Shown piece by piece: positions 36,154 to 44,949 of a stretch of DNA of 48,699 nt. The stretch comes from Clostridiales bacterium. Lineage in GTDB: Bacteria; Bacillota; Clostridia; DUOD01. The notes beneath the pieces were generated by a model. That model was not told where the DNA came from. It ran no database searches and saw only the letters and a list, made by a program, of their open reading frames with translations. The DNA is taken from contig DUOD01000069.1 in the NCBI GenBank assembly GCA_012838995.1, positions 1-48,699 of the forward strand. The letters are read 5' to 3'. Position numbers and translations under genes: made by a program. Positions within the stretch are counted from its first letter, which is position 1. Each line of letters begins with the position of its first letter.

Positions 36154-36708
36154 ATGAAGGGTGTACAAAAGAGGATGGCGGAAAGGGAGAAAAAAGCATC
36201 AAAATCAGGAAGGATTATTATATTGGCCATTATATTGGCAGTGGTCTTTGCTGTTTTCTTAACTGATCTAGGAGGCATAAAAACGCAGCTGTTGTCTTTT
36301 TTTGGCGGCGAAGATGCCGAAGAAGTGGACTACGAGGCCATGGAGCAAGCTTTGTTGGAAAAGGAGTCAGAACTGGAAAGCAAGCTTGAGGAGATAAAAC
36401 AATACGAAAATCGGTTGAATAATAAAGAGAGAGAATTAAGGGAAATGGAATCCCAACTGGAACTTTTTGAAATGGAGTTGGAACAACAGAAATTGGAATT
36501 TGAAGGGCTACAAACGGAATTTGAACAGTTGACAAAAATGTACAGCAAAATGGAGCCTGACAAGGCAGCCGAAATCCTCGAAAATATGGAAGATCAACAA
36601 TTGGTAATACGTATACTGACGGGAATTAAAGAAGCTGTGGCAGCAGAGATTTTAAGTTATATGGACAGCGAAACGGCTGCCAGGCTAACAATGGAAATGG
36701 CTCCATAA
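36154..36708 (+). CDS. MotE-like/YlxF protein (MgtE N-domain)
   Basis: The 184-residue protein has one N-terminal transmembrane helix (about 21-37), a long acidic coiled coil (about 60-125) and a C-terminal MgtE N-like domain, seen as MYSKMEPDKAAEILENM and VAAEILSYMDSETAARL. This architecture matches the YlxF/MotE group encoded between fliJ and fliK in Firmicutes; MotE-type proteins are proposed to help stator function, but the role here is an inference. ATG 36154 has no clear ribosome-binding site; ATG 36175 is an alternative start. Confidence 0.82.
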   Translation: MKGVQKRMAEREKKASKSGRIIILAIILAVVFAVFLTDLGGIKTQLLSFFGGEDAEEVDYEAMEQALLEKESELESKLEEIKQYENRLNNKERELREMESQLELFEMELEQQKLEFEGLQTEFEQLTKMYSKMEPDKAAEILENMEDQQLVIRILTGIKEAVAAEILSYMDSETAARLTMEMAP

Positions 36709-36743
36709 CATAATTTAAAACGCTATGAAAGGAGGTGAAGAGT

Positions 36744-38192
36744 ATGAACAGGGTATTGGACGCCGTCTTCGTAAAGGGTGCGGACAAAAACATTACAGGC
36801 GGGAATGTTTCAAAGGGAAGAAATAGCAAAGGGGGAATTAGCCTATTTTCTGATGTATTTAAGCGAGTTAAGGATTCAGATGAGGAGAAACATACTTGCA
36901 AAGAAACGGTCCAGGCTGTTTTGATAGGTGACAATTGTCCGGAACCGAAAGCCATATCAATGGATGACTCTTGTATAAATAGAGATGTCCAGTCCTGTGT
37001 GGCAGTGAAGGAAGATTGTTTCCCAGGCGGTATGGTCGACCGGATTATGTTTGTAAATTGGCCAATTAAAGAAACCGGACAAGATGCTTTGCAGATGTTG
37101 GAAAGCGAAAACCCAGAGGGAATAGCCATAGCACAGGGATTACAATTTGAAGCGCCGGATGCAGAAAATTTAGAATTAACTCAAAAACTAACAATCCCTT
37201 TGGAACAATCGGCCGCTTCCCATGGACAAAGCGAAGGTGTCCTTGTAAATGACGAAAATATCCATACAACCATCAACGAGGGTAATACCGTTGGGCATCA
37301 TATCGGCAACAATGACAGTATTCAGCATGTGGCAATTAATGAAAATAAAAATATCGAAAATACCGTGTTGGAAGCAAGGTCGACGGTTAGTCCACAGCAC
37401 CAAGACACGGTAATGACGGGAATAAGGGTTTTTATAACAAAGACGGATACAGGGGAAATTAAGCCGATATTGGAGGATATGGTTAATAACAACGGTAGAA
37501 GCGATAACGATACGGATGAAAACAATGCTCAAATGAAACAATATAGGGATCTGAATAACGCTAAAGCCCAGCATCCGGTAACAAAGAGCGGAAATGAATA
37601 TGCAAACGTCAATATACAAAAGAGTCTCGAAAGAAACGAGCACGCTAGGCTTGATTCACCCGTTGTGGACATGGGGAATTTGGACTCCAATTATTCTTTC
37701 GAGGGGAAAATTCTCGAAGGTCAGGAGAATGTCAGGGGCAACTACGATAAAAGCATACTTGAACAAATTTCATCCGCCATTGTTAAACAAAGGAGCTTTG
37801 GCAAATCATGGGAGTTATTGCTTAAGCTGGAGCCGGAAAGCCTTGGAAGGGTTATGGTAAAAGTGACCTTAGAGGGAGATTCCATGGTAGCAAAATTTTT
37901 AGCCAGCAGTTATGAAACGAAGTGTATAATCGAAGCAAATTATCAACAGCTGGAAGATGCACTAAATAACCAGGGCTTTAATGTCACCAAAGTGGAAGTT
38001 TACGAGATGGAAGGCGAAATAAACGGTATGCCGGACAAGCCCTATGACCGAGATAACCAATCCTCTAAAAATAAGGAGCATTTTCCTTCAGATGACGCCA
38101 GACAACCTTCTGTAAATAGGGTTCAGGGGGTTGAGGAAACAAAAGGGTTATACGACATTATGGAAAATAGCAGCGTTAACTATTTTGCATAG
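36744..38192 (+). CDS. fliK: Flagellar hook-length control protein FliK
   Basis: FliK measures hook length and switches export specificity through FlhB. From ATG 36744, with AGGAGGTG at 36730-36737, it has 482 residues. The first 340 residues are low-complexity, Asn- and Asp-rich and weakly conserved, as usual for the ruler part. The conserved C-terminal domain is at about 343-425 (LLKLEPESLGRVMVKVTL and ANYQQLEDALNNQGFNV). The tail after 425 is hydrophilic. Confidence 0.92.
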   Translation: MNRVLDAVFVKGADKNITGGNVSKGRNSKGGISLFSDVFKRVKDSDEEKHTCKETVQAVLIGDNCPEPKAISMDDSCINRDVQSCVAVKEDCFPGGMVDRIMFVNWPIKETGQDALQMLESENPEGIAIAQGLQFEAPDAENLELTQKLTIPLEQSAASHGQSEGVLVNDENIHTTINEGNTVGHHIGNNDSIQHVAINENKNIENTVLEARSTVSPQHQDTVMTGIRVFITKTDTGEIKPILEDMVNNNGRSDNDTDENNAQMKQYRDLNNAKAQHPVTKSGNEYANVNIQKSLERNEHARLDSPVVDMGNLDSNYSFEGKILEGQENVRGNYDKSILEQISSAIVKQRSFGKSWELLLKLEPESLGRVMVKVTLEGDSMVAKFLASSYETKCIIEANYQQLEDALNNQGFNVTKVEVYEMEGEINGMPDKPYDRDNQSSKNKEHFPSDDARQPSVNRVQGVEETKGLYDIMENSSVNYFA

Positions 38193-38206
38193 AAAGGAGG
38201 AGGGGT

Positions 38207-38647
38207 ATGGAGGTAAAGACCCTGCGGGGAATAGAACAATCGTCCATTTATAAAACACAAAATCGACAAGCTGAGCAATTTCTTGGAAAGGATGCGTTTT
38301 TAAAATTGCTGGTAACCCAGCTGAGAAACCAAGATCCGCTAAGTCCCATGGAAGACAGGGAATTTATATCACAGATGGCTCAGTTTAGCTCTCTGGAACA
38401 AATCACCAATCTTAGCAACAGTATTATGCAAATGCAGGCCGCCAATCTGGTAGGGAAGAAAGTAACTGCAAATGTTACAAGGGAGAATGGTATTACCTAT
38501 CATATTACAGGGATTGTTGAATCGGCGAGGTATTATCAGGGCAGGAGCTATGTGGTTATAGAGGGCATAGATGTGCCGCTGGAAAACATCCTTGACATAG
38601 AGGATGCACTTCCTTCCAACGATGATAGCACCTCTGGTCAAGAATAA
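38207..38647 (+). CDS. flgD: Flagellar hook capping protein FlgD
   Basis: FlgD caps the growing hook. The 146-residue protein has the conserved N-terminal module KDAFLKLLVTQLRNQDPLSP followed by FISQMAQFSSLEQITNL, and a short C-terminal beta region. It is the short form found in many Firmicutes, without the extra Tudor/fibronectin domains of enterobacterial FlgD. AAAGGAGGAGGGG precedes ATG 38207. Confidence 0.95.
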   Translation: MEVKTLRGIEQSSIYKTQNRQAEQFLGKDAFLKLLVTQLRNQDPLSPMEDREFISQMAQFSSLEQITNLSNSIMQMQAANLVGKKVTANVTRENGITYHITGIVESARYYQGRSYVVIEGIDVPLENILDIEDALPSNDDSTSGQE

Positions 38648-38661
38648 CGGGGTGGTAATGG

Positions 38662-39063
38662 ATGACAAATAATAACACGATAAGCGGAAATCTGCGGATA
38701 GGTACAAATATACAACCAAGGCCAGGCAGAAATAAAGTGCCGTCAACAAACGGTACTGTAAACGGAGCATCTTTCCATGACATCTTAAAGGACAAGACAA
38801 GAATCCAATCTGAACTAAAGTTCTCAAAACATGTTTCACAAAGGATGATGCAAAGGAACATAAATTTGAGCGAAAAAGATGTGCAAGAGATTGGAGAGGC
38901 GGTTGCCAAGGCGGAGAAAAAGGGAATAAAGGATACGTTAATAATAAAAGACAACATGGCGCTAATCGTTAACATCACCAATAAGACCGTTATTACTGCC
39001 TTGGACAGGGAAAGTGCAAAGGAGAATGTTTTTACCAATATCGATGGAGCCGTGATTATATAG
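38662..39063 (+). CDS. Conserved flagellar operon protein
   Basis: The 133-residue protein belongs to the small family of uncharacterised flagellar operon proteins found between flgD and flgE in Gram-positives. Visible segments are FSKHVSQRMMQRNINLSE, IGEAVAKAEKKGIKDTLII and NKTVITALD near the C-terminus. No membrane segment or signal peptide is apparent. A role in hook assembly is suggested only by position. ATG 38662 follows GGGGTGG. Confidence 0.85.
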   Translation: MTNNNTISGNLRIGTNIQPRPGRNKVPSTNGTVNGASFHDILKDKTRIQSELKFSKHVSQRMMQRNINLSEKDVQEIGEAVAKAEKKGIKDTLIIKDNMALIVNITNKTVITALDRESAKENVFTNIDGAVII

Positions 39064-39075
39064 CCGGACCTTTTT

Positions 39076-39111
39076 AGGAGGCTATTTACCTTTGATCGAC
39101 GGATAAGGTAA
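39076..39111 (+). promoter_or_regulatory. Leader-like element between the flagellar operon protein gene and flgE
   Basis: AGGAGG (39076-39081) is a strong ribosome-binding site with no long gene behind it. Ten bases on, TTG-ATC-GAC-GGA-TAA (39092-39106) makes a five-codon frame. A hairpin TTACCTT (39086-39092) with AAGGTAA (39105-39111) overlaps it. It lies 31 bases upstream of flgE, whose own AAGGAGG is at 39126-39132. Confidence 0.35.
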
Positions 39112-39141
39112 CGCGGCTTAAAACTAAGGAGGTTATGTATT

Positions 39142-40446
39142 ATGATGAGATCAATGTTTTCTGGTGTTTCGGGCTTAAGGGCTCACCAGATAAAAATGGA
39201 TGTAATAGGCAATAATATAGCGAATGTTAATACCGTTGGTTTTAAATCAAGCAGGGTTACTTTTCAGGAAATATACAGTCAAACCCTTAAGGCTGCTTCA
39301 GCTCCAGGTGGTGGAAGGGGTGGCGTTAATCCCCAACAGGTGGGTTTGGGTGTCGCAGTTGCATCGGTTGATGTATTGCATGAAGGCAGGAACGTACAAA
39401 GGACGGATAATCCAAAGGACTTAGCCATTGAAGGAGACGGGTTTTTTATAGTAAGTGACGGAACCAGCAATAGATACACCCGAGCGGGAAATTTTGATAT
39501 TGATACAAATGGTTATCTCGTCTTTCCCGGCGGATTGTATGTACTGGGATGGACGGAAAAACAAAACGGTGAAATAGATACCTCTGCTGTGCCCGGGCGT
39601 ATTAATCTTACCAATATAGTGATGCCGGCACAAGCAACGGACTATATCGAATTTCAGGGAAATCTGGACGCCAACCTGGAAATAGGGAAAGAAGTTCCCT
39701 ATAGTTTGACAGTGTTTGATTCCCAGGGCGGTGAACACCAATTGACGGTAAACTTCACCAAAACTGCTGCCAACACCTGGGACTTGAGTTTTATAGTGCC
39801 TGAGGGGTATACGATAAATGGCATGGGTTATCCGGGTGTTGTTAACTACGGCACCCTGAGATTTGATAACGCAGGAAAGTTAGTATCGGTTACGCCGGAT
39901 ACAGGCCTTACTTCAATAGACATCGTAACGCCTGATCCAGGGGTAGATGTCATTACCCTGCAAGCTACAAATTTTGATATAAACAATCCACCGGTACAAC
40001 AAAACGGTATTCGCTTTGATTTGGAAAAATTTACCCAAACCAAGGATCCGTCCACGGTAAAGGTTGTAGATGTCTCAGGCCATAGGGCGGGTACTTTAGA
40101 CGCTATAAGTTTTGATAATTTTGGCAGAGTGATTGGTACATTTTCCAACGGACGTATAGATACGGTTGCTGAAATAGCAATAGCCAGGTTTTCAAATCCC
40201 GCCGGTCTGGCAAAAGTAGCCAACAATTTATACCAGAACACTTCAAACTCAGGTGAGCCCTTGATAGGCCGAGCGGGTGTTGACGGTAGGGGTACGATTA
40301 ATCCCGGTGCCTTGGAAATGTCCAATGTTGATTTATCCAAGGAGTTTACCGAGATGATAATAACCCAAAGGGGTTTCCAAGCCAATTCTAGGATTATTAC
40401 TACGTCAGACGAGATGCTGCAAGAGCTTGTAAATCTAAAAAGATGA
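39142..40446 (+). CDS. flgE: Flagellar hook protein FlgE
   Basis: FlgE builds the hook. The 434-residue protein starts MMRSMFSGVSGLRAHQIKMD and has the axial motif VIGNNIANVNTVGFKSSR near 24-41, a middle FlaE-type domain, and the C-terminal zone VDLSKEFTEMIITQRGFQA with DEMLQELVNL. AAGGAGG at 39126-39132 lies 9 bases before ATG 39142; the ATG at 39145 is also possible. A strong U-tract-less hairpin follows the gene. Confidence 0.97.
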   Translation: MMRSMFSGVSGLRAHQIKMDVIGNNIANVNTVGFKSSRVTFQEIYSQTLKAASAPGGGRGGVNPQQVGLGVAVASVDVLHEGRNVQRTDNPKDLAIEGDGFFIVSDGTSNRYTRAGNFDIDTNGYLVFPGGLYVLGWTEKQNGEIDTSAVPGRINLTNIVMPAQATDYIEFQGNLDANLEIGKEVPYSLTVFDSQGGEHQLTVNFTKTAANTWDLSFIVPEGYTINGMGYPGVVNYGTLRFDNAGKLVSVTPDTGLTSIDIVTPDPGVDVITLQATNFDINNPPVQQNGIRFDLEKFTQTKDPSTVKVVDVSGHRAGTLDAISFDNFGRVIGTFSNGRIDTVAEIAIARFSNPAGLAKVANNLYQNTSNSGEPLIGRAGVDGRGTINPGALEMSNVDLSKEFTEMIITQRGFQANSRIITTSDEMLQELVNLKR

Positions 40447-40464
40447 TTTAGGGTTAATACTGTT

Positions 40465-40496
40465 TCAGGATAGGGACGGAATTGTCCCTATCCTGA
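40465..40496 (+). promoter_or_regulatory. Strong hairpin between flgE and flbD without a U-tract
   Basis: TCAGGATAGGGAC (40465-40477) pairs perfectly with GTCCCTATCCTGA (40484-40496) over 13 bp with a 6-base GGAATT loop. It is followed by GGTAAAAAGG rather than a T-run. The right arm ends beside the GAGG used by flbD. It is more likely to protect the flgE 3' end or to tune flbD translation than to terminate. Confidence 0.7.
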
Positions 40497-40510
40497 GGTA
40501 AAAAGGATTG

Positions 40511-40720
40511 ATGAGATTGATAAAAGTAAATAGACTTAACGGCAAGGAACTGGTTATAAATTGTGAATTGATCGAAACTATTGAGGCTACTCCGGATACG
40601 GTGATTACTCTGACCAATGGCAAGAAAATAGTGGTTAAGGAGGGTGTAGATATCCTCATTGACTTAACCATCGAATATAAAAGGAAGATAATGGGATATT
40701 GTGAAAAAACTAAGGGGTAA
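40511..40720 (+). CDS. flbD: FlbD-family flagellar protein
   Basis: This short protein (69 residues from ATG 40511) contains LIKVNRLNGKELVINCELIE and VITLTNGKKIVVKEGVD, the FlbD/SwrD pattern; it is unrelated to the Caulobacter regulator FlbD. In Bacillus the homologue SwrD raises motor torque by acting on the stator. That fits its place just before motA and motB. An in-frame TTG at 40508 is an alternative start. GAGG at 40495-40498 and AAAAGG precede it. Confidence 0.9.
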   Translation: MRLIKVNRLNGKELVINCELIETIEATPDTVITLTNGKKIVVKEGVDILIDLTIEYKRKIMGYCEKTKG

Positions 40721-40741
40721 ACAATTTTTGCGAGGTGCGAC

Positions 40742-41536
40742 ATGGATTCTGCTACAATTATCGGGTACATAGTAGGAATTATATTCATCATATGGGGTAT
40801 TTCGATAGATGGAAGTGTTTTGGATTTTATTCACTTACCGTCTATCATGATTGTATTCGGCGGTACCTTTGCAGCTGCGCTGATTGGGTGTCCTATTCGT
40901 AAAATGATGGAAATATTTAAAATGGTAAGGAAGGTAATAGTTTCCAAACCCGTAGACCCCGGCGCAGTAATAGATAAAATCATAGAATTGGCCAATATAG
41001 CCAGAAGGGAAGGTTTATTGGCCCTGGAGGAAGCGGCATATCAATTGGAGGACGGATTTTTACAAAAGGGGATTTTGTTGATTGTTGACGGTACCGATCC
41101 CGAATTGGTAAGAAGCATATTAGAGACAGAACTTACCTTTATTGAAGACAGGCACGACCAGGGTCGAGGAGTATTTGAGGCAATGGCCAGATACGCCCCT
41201 GCGTTTGGTATGCTGGGTACGTTAATCGGACTTATAAACATGCTGAAGTATTTGGACAGACCCGAGAGTATAGGTCCTAATATGGCAATAGCGTTGATTA
41301 CCACCTTTTACGGTGTGTTATTGGCCAATCTCGTATTCTCGCCCATTGCCAATAAGCTGAAGTCAAGGAACTCACAGGAGATTTTCATAAAAGAAATGAT
41401 GCTGGAAGGAATGCTTTCCATACAGGCCGGGGAAAACCCAAGGATAATTGAAGAAAAGTTAAAGGCTTTCTTGGCACCCAAATTTAGAGAACAGATGAAG
41501 GAAAAAGTCACTGAGGTAGAAGAAAATGAGGAATAG
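40742..41536 (+). CDS. motA: Flagellar motor stator protein MotA
   Basis: MotA forms the ion-driven stator with MotB and pushes on FliG. The 264-residue protein has four hydrophobic segments (about 5-22, 30-50, 148-170 and 178-200) and the large cytoplasmic loop with RREGLLALEE. The FGMLGTLIGLINML and TTFYGVLLANL stretches match the MotA channel helices. Its 3' end overlaps motB by 11 bases. Confidence 0.95.
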   Translation: MDSATIIGYIVGIIFIIWGISIDGSVLDFIHLPSIMIVFGGTFAAALIGCPIRKMMEIFKMVRKVIVSKPVDPGAVIDKIIELANIARREGLLALEEAAYQLEDGFLQKGILLIVDGTDPELVRSILETELTFIEDRHDQGRGVFEAMARYAPAFGMLGTLIGLINMLKYLDRPESIGPNMAIALITTFYGVLLANLVFSPIANKLKSRNSQEIFIKEMMLEGMLSIQAGENPRIIEEKLKAFLAPKFREQMKEKVTEVEENEE

Positions 41537-42305
41537 GCGAAATAGAAGAAACGATGACGCCCCAGGTGAAAACTGGTTAACAACCTACGGCGACCTAATA
41601 ACTTTATTACTTACGTTTTTTGTCCTTTTATTTTCCTTTTCTACCGTTGACGTACAGAAACTCAAGGCCATAGTGGCATCCTTTCAGGGCAGCCTAGGGG
41701 TGTTTGAGAGCGGAATATCAATAGACGATACTTCTACGATGGATGAAGCAATGGAGGATGTTTTTACAAGAGACCAAGAAAGTGAAAGGGATTCCGGAAA
41801 GGATGACCTTGGAGAAGAAACAGGATTTGTATCCCTGTATGATGATATAAAAGGTTTTATTGAAGAAAGCGGCATTAGCGCTGAAATAATTATATCGGAA
41901 CCCCAAACGGAAATACTAATCCGGTTTAATGACAGTATATTTTTTGATTCGGCCAAGGCAGACATAAAACAGGAGGCCTATCCAATATTGGATGAAATTG
42001 CCCAGGTTTTCAGAGCTTACGAAGATTATATAATGGGCATTAGGATAGAAGGGCACACCGATAACAGGCCTATAAATACCAGGGACTTTCCCTCCAACTG
42101 GGAGTTATCCACGGCTAGGGCGGTACGAGTGTTGAGGCATTTTGTCGAGGAGAAGGGTATAAGCTCCGAATTGCTGTCGGCCGTTGGTTATGGTGAGTAC
42201 CATCCTATAGCGCCTAATGATACGGACTATTCCCGAGCCCTTAACAGACGTGTGGATTTTGTAATAGAAAAACTTCCCGATCCTGATTTGGATAATGATC
42301 GGTGA
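41526..42305 (+). CDS. motB: Flagellar motor stator protein MotB
   Basis: MotB anchors the stator to peptidoglycan and carries the ion-binding aspartate. The 259-residue protein has Asp23 at the start of its one transmembrane helix (TTYGDLITLLLTFFVLLFSF), a linker, and a C-terminal OmpA-like domain at about 115-255 with GHTDNRPINTRDFPSNWELSTARA-type motifs (seen as GHTDNRPI, WELSTARA and NRRVDF). The helix reads FFVLLFS, which in my recollection is nearer to sodium-type MotS/PomB than to proton-type MotB. The start overlaps motA. Confidence 0.95.
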   Translation: MRNRRNRRNDDAPGENWLTTYGDLITLLLTFFVLLFSFSTVDVQKLKAIVASFQGSLGVFESGISIDDTSTMDEAMEDVFTRDQESERDSGKDDLGEETGFVSLYDDIKGFIEESGISAEIIISEPQTEILIRFNDSIFFDSAKADIKQEAYPILDEIAQVFRAYEDYIMGIRIEGHTDNRPINTRDFPSNWELSTARAVRVLRHFVEEKGISSELLSAVGYGEYHPIAPNDTDYSRALNRRVDFVIEKLPDPDLDNDR

Positions 42306-42330
42306 CCCAAAATGATTTGAGGAGGCAGTT

Positions 42331-42747
42331 ATGAAGACCAAGGCTTTGATTATAATAATTGTTTTGTTGGTAGTAGTTATTTCGGCAGTAACCGTATATC
42401 CTATGTTGATAGGCAAAGGTAGCGATAATGACAATTTAGAAAAGGAAGAGCATATAAATTTGCAGCTTGGCGATCCGTTTATTACCAATGTAACGGACAG
42501 CAAGAGTCTGGTTAAAGTAGGAGTTACCATAAGGCTAAACGATAAAGAAGCCGCAAAGCAACTGGAAGAAAACTCAGGGGAAGTTAGGGATATTATAAAT
42601 TTTATTCTAAGAAGTAAGACCGAAGAAGAGTTTAGGGAACAAAGCATCCAGCGGGTTTTGAAAGAAGAGATTCGAAGTAAAATAAATGAAAGATTTGATT
42701 TTGATTGTGTTGAGGATGTTTTCTTTACCGAGATAGTGCTACAGTAA
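42331..42747 (+). CDS. fliL: Flagellar basal body-associated protein FliL
   Basis: FliL surrounds the stator and supports its function under load. The 138-residue protein has one N-terminal transmembrane helix (about 4-24, ALIIIIVLLVVVISAVTVYP) and a periplasmic domain with LGDPFITNVTD, and ends with EDVFFTEIVLQ. TGAGGAGG at 42317-42324 precedes the ATG. It follows motB by 25 bases. Confidence 0.92.
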   Translation: MKTKALIIIIVLLVVVISAVTVYPMLIGKGSDNDNLEKEEHINLQLGDPFITNVTDSKSLVKVGVTIRLNDKEAAKQLEENSGEVRDIINFILRSKTEEEFREQSIQRVLKEEIRSKINERFDFDCVEDVFFTEIVLQ

Positions 42748-42806
42748 AATACCGGAAGGATTGTTTACCTTAGGATGTCGGCTTAAATGAAAGGTAGGTG
42801 AGACAT

Positions 42807-43802
42807 TTGTCGGATATTCTATCCCAGAGTCAAATAGATGAACTTTTGAGGGCATTAAATACCGGAGAAATCAATGTAGCCCAAATAAAGGAAGAAGAGC
42901 AGGACAAAAAAATAAAGGAATACGATTTTAAAAGACCCAACAAATTTGCCAAAGAACAATTAAGAACTCTGCAAATAATTTATGAAAACTTCGCCAGACT
43001 ATTGTCTTCTTATCTTTCCGGCCACTTGAGAACGTACTGCCAAATAGATGTGGTTTCTGTTGAGCAATTGACCTATTATGAGTATAATAACTCCCTTGCA
43101 GAACCTGTTTTGTTGAATATTATTGATTTTAGTCCTTTAGATGGGTCGTTAATTATCGATATAGACTCTGGTATAGCCTTTGGAATAATCGATAGGATGT
43201 TGGGAGGCCCGGGCAAATTAAGTGAGAAAACGAGAAATTTTACCGAATTGGAACTAACACTTTTAGAAAGAATTTTAAAGGGTAACGTAATAAGAATTCT
43301 AAAAGAGTCTTGGACAAACGTGCTAGAGATCAATCCATCTCTTAGCAGAATTGAAACCAATGCCCAATTTGCTCAAATAGTTTCACCAAATGAAACCATA
43401 GCGCTGGTTACCATGTCGGTGGGCATTGGGGAGTTAAACGGTATGATTAACTGTTGCATACCCCATATAGTAATAGAGCCCATATTGGATAATTTAAACA
43501 CTAAGTTTTGGTTTTCCAAGAAAAAATCCGAAACTTCCGCACAGTCTTATTACAGATTACTGGAAGGGAACATTAGAAAAACAGCATTATGGGTTAGAGG
43601 AGTACTTGGAAATTCCACCATTACCGTTAAGGATTTTCTTGAACTTGCGGTAGGTGATGTAATAAAGCTGGATAATAGAACCGATAGCAAAATCCCTGTT
43701 TACGTTGAAGATTTCATAAAATTTTATGGGATAGTCGGAAGTAAAAACAATAGAATGGCAATTAAGATTACGGAGGTTGAGGAGGAGGAACAAAATGGAT
43801 GA
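42807..43802 (+). CDS. fliM: Flagellar motor switch protein FliM
   Basis: FliM is the switch protein that binds phospho-CheY. TTG 42807, with AGGTAGGTGAG at 42792-42802, gives 331 residues and puts the CheY-binding N-terminal peptide MSDILSQSQIDELL at the start; GTG 42798 would add three residues. The middle CheC-like domain contains YEYNNSLAEP and LLERILKGNVIR, and the C-terminal SpoA-type domain contains VKDFLELAVGDVIKLDN. It overlaps fliY by eight bases. Confidence 0.96.
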   Translation: MSDILSQSQIDELLRALNTGEINVAQIKEEEQDKKIKEYDFKRPNKFAKEQLRTLQIIYENFARLLSSYLSGHLRTYCQIDVVSVEQLTYYEYNNSLAEPVLLNIIDFSPLDGSLIIDIDSGIAFGIIDRMLGGPGKLSEKTRNFTELELTLLERILKGNVIRILKESWTNVLEINPSLSRIETNAQFAQIVSPNETIALVTMSVGIGELNGMINCCIPHIVIEPILDNLNTKFWFSKKKSETSAQSYYRLLEGNIRKTALWVRGVLGNSTITVKDFLELAVGDVIKLDNRTDSKIPVYVEDFIKFYGIVGSKNNRMAIKITEVEEEEQNG

Positions 43803-44928
43803 AATTTTATCCCAACAGGAGATAGATGCTCTTTTAAAAGGCAAGTCGGACAATGAAGACGATGAAATATTCACCGGCGAAGAAATAGACGCTATAGGTG
43901 AGATTGGTAACATTGCTATGGGAGCGGCGGCGACCGCATTATATTCCTTGATAAATAACAAAGTTGCCATTACAACGCCAAGGGTGGAATTGACTACAAA
44001 AAAGCAACTGGGTAAAGAATATACCATTCCCTATGTTGCAATAGAGATTGAATTTACCCAGGGTTTGCAGGGAACCAATCTGCTGATAATGAAAGAGGAG
44101 GACGTAAAACTAATTACCAATCTTATGATGGGAGGTGATGGCAGCAACATCGACGGCCCGCTGGGTGATATGCATATAAGTGCAATAGGTGAAGCAATGA
44201 ATCAAATGGTGGGATCCTCTGCAACGTCCTTGGCTAGCATATTTGACAAAAACATTAATATTTCACCGCCAAAGGCCTTTGTAATTAACCTAGCTTCAGA
44301 TGTGCCCCATGATATTTTTAAATCCGATGAACCCATTGTAAAGGTATCCTTTAACTTATTTGTAGAGTCTTATTTGGATAGCGAGATAATGCAGCTAATA
44401 CCCGTAGATTTTGCCAGAAGTCTTGTGGATTCGTTGTTGCAAAAAACCGGTGATTCCGGTGTTGATGAATATAAGGAAGAAGTGATCCAGGAAATAAAGG
44501 ACGATGTTTTTGATGAAGTTCCTGGGAATATTGCAACGGAACCTACGGAAAGGGACATGGAGACAATTAGTGCCAAGGCTGACGGCAAACAAAGGGAAGA
44601 ACGGGACAGGGTTAAAGTACGACCAATAGAATTCCAGTCCTTTGAGGAAAATGGAATGACCCACGATAAAAAAAATATTGATCTTATAATGGATGTACCT
44701 TTGGATGTTACAGTGGAACTTGGTAGAACTAAAAGGCTGATAAAGGATATTTTAGAATGGGGTCCCGGTTCGGTAATAGAATTGGATAAATTGGCAGGAG
44801 AACCGGTGGATGTTTTAATCAACGGTAAGTTGGTAGCCAAGGGTGAAGTTGTTGTAATAGATGATAATTTCGGTGTTAGAATAACCGATATTTTAAGCCC
44901 GATTAAAAGGCTGGAAAAGATAAAATAG
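43795..44928 (+). CDS. fliY: Flagellar motor switch phosphatase FliY
   Basis: FliY is the Gram-positive FliN-type switch protein with CheY-P phosphatase activity. From ATG 43795, with GGAGGAGGA at 43781-43789, it has 377 residues. The N-terminus repeats a FliM-like peptide (MDEILSQQEIDALL). Two phosphatase sites of the E-x2-N type are visible: Glu36/Asn39 with a later Pro62, and Glu133/Asn136 with Pro158. A charged linker follows, then the C-terminal FliN/SpoA domain at about 300-377 (LDVTVELGRTKRLIKDILEW). No separate fliN is present, so FliY provides that domain. Confidence 0.96.
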   Translation: MDEILSQQEIDALLKGKSDNEDDEIFTGEEIDAIGEIGNIAMGAAATALYSLINNKVAITTPRVELTTKKQLGKEYTIPYVAIEIEFTQGLQGTNLLIMKEEDVKLITNLMMGGDGSNIDGPLGDMHISAIGEAMNQMVGSSATSLASIFDKNINISPPKAFVINLASDVPHDIFKSDEPIVKVSFNLFVESYLDSEIMQLIPVDFARSLVDSLLQKTGDSGVDEYKEEVIQEIKDDVFDEVPGNIATEPTERDMETISAKADGKQREERDRVKVRPIEFQSFEENGMTHDKKNIDLIMDVPLDVTVELGRTKRLIKDILEWGPGSVIELDKLAGEPVDVLINGKLVAKGEVVVIDDNFGVRITDILSPIKRLEKIK

Positions 44929-44949
44929 GTTTGTTATGGAGGTAAGACG

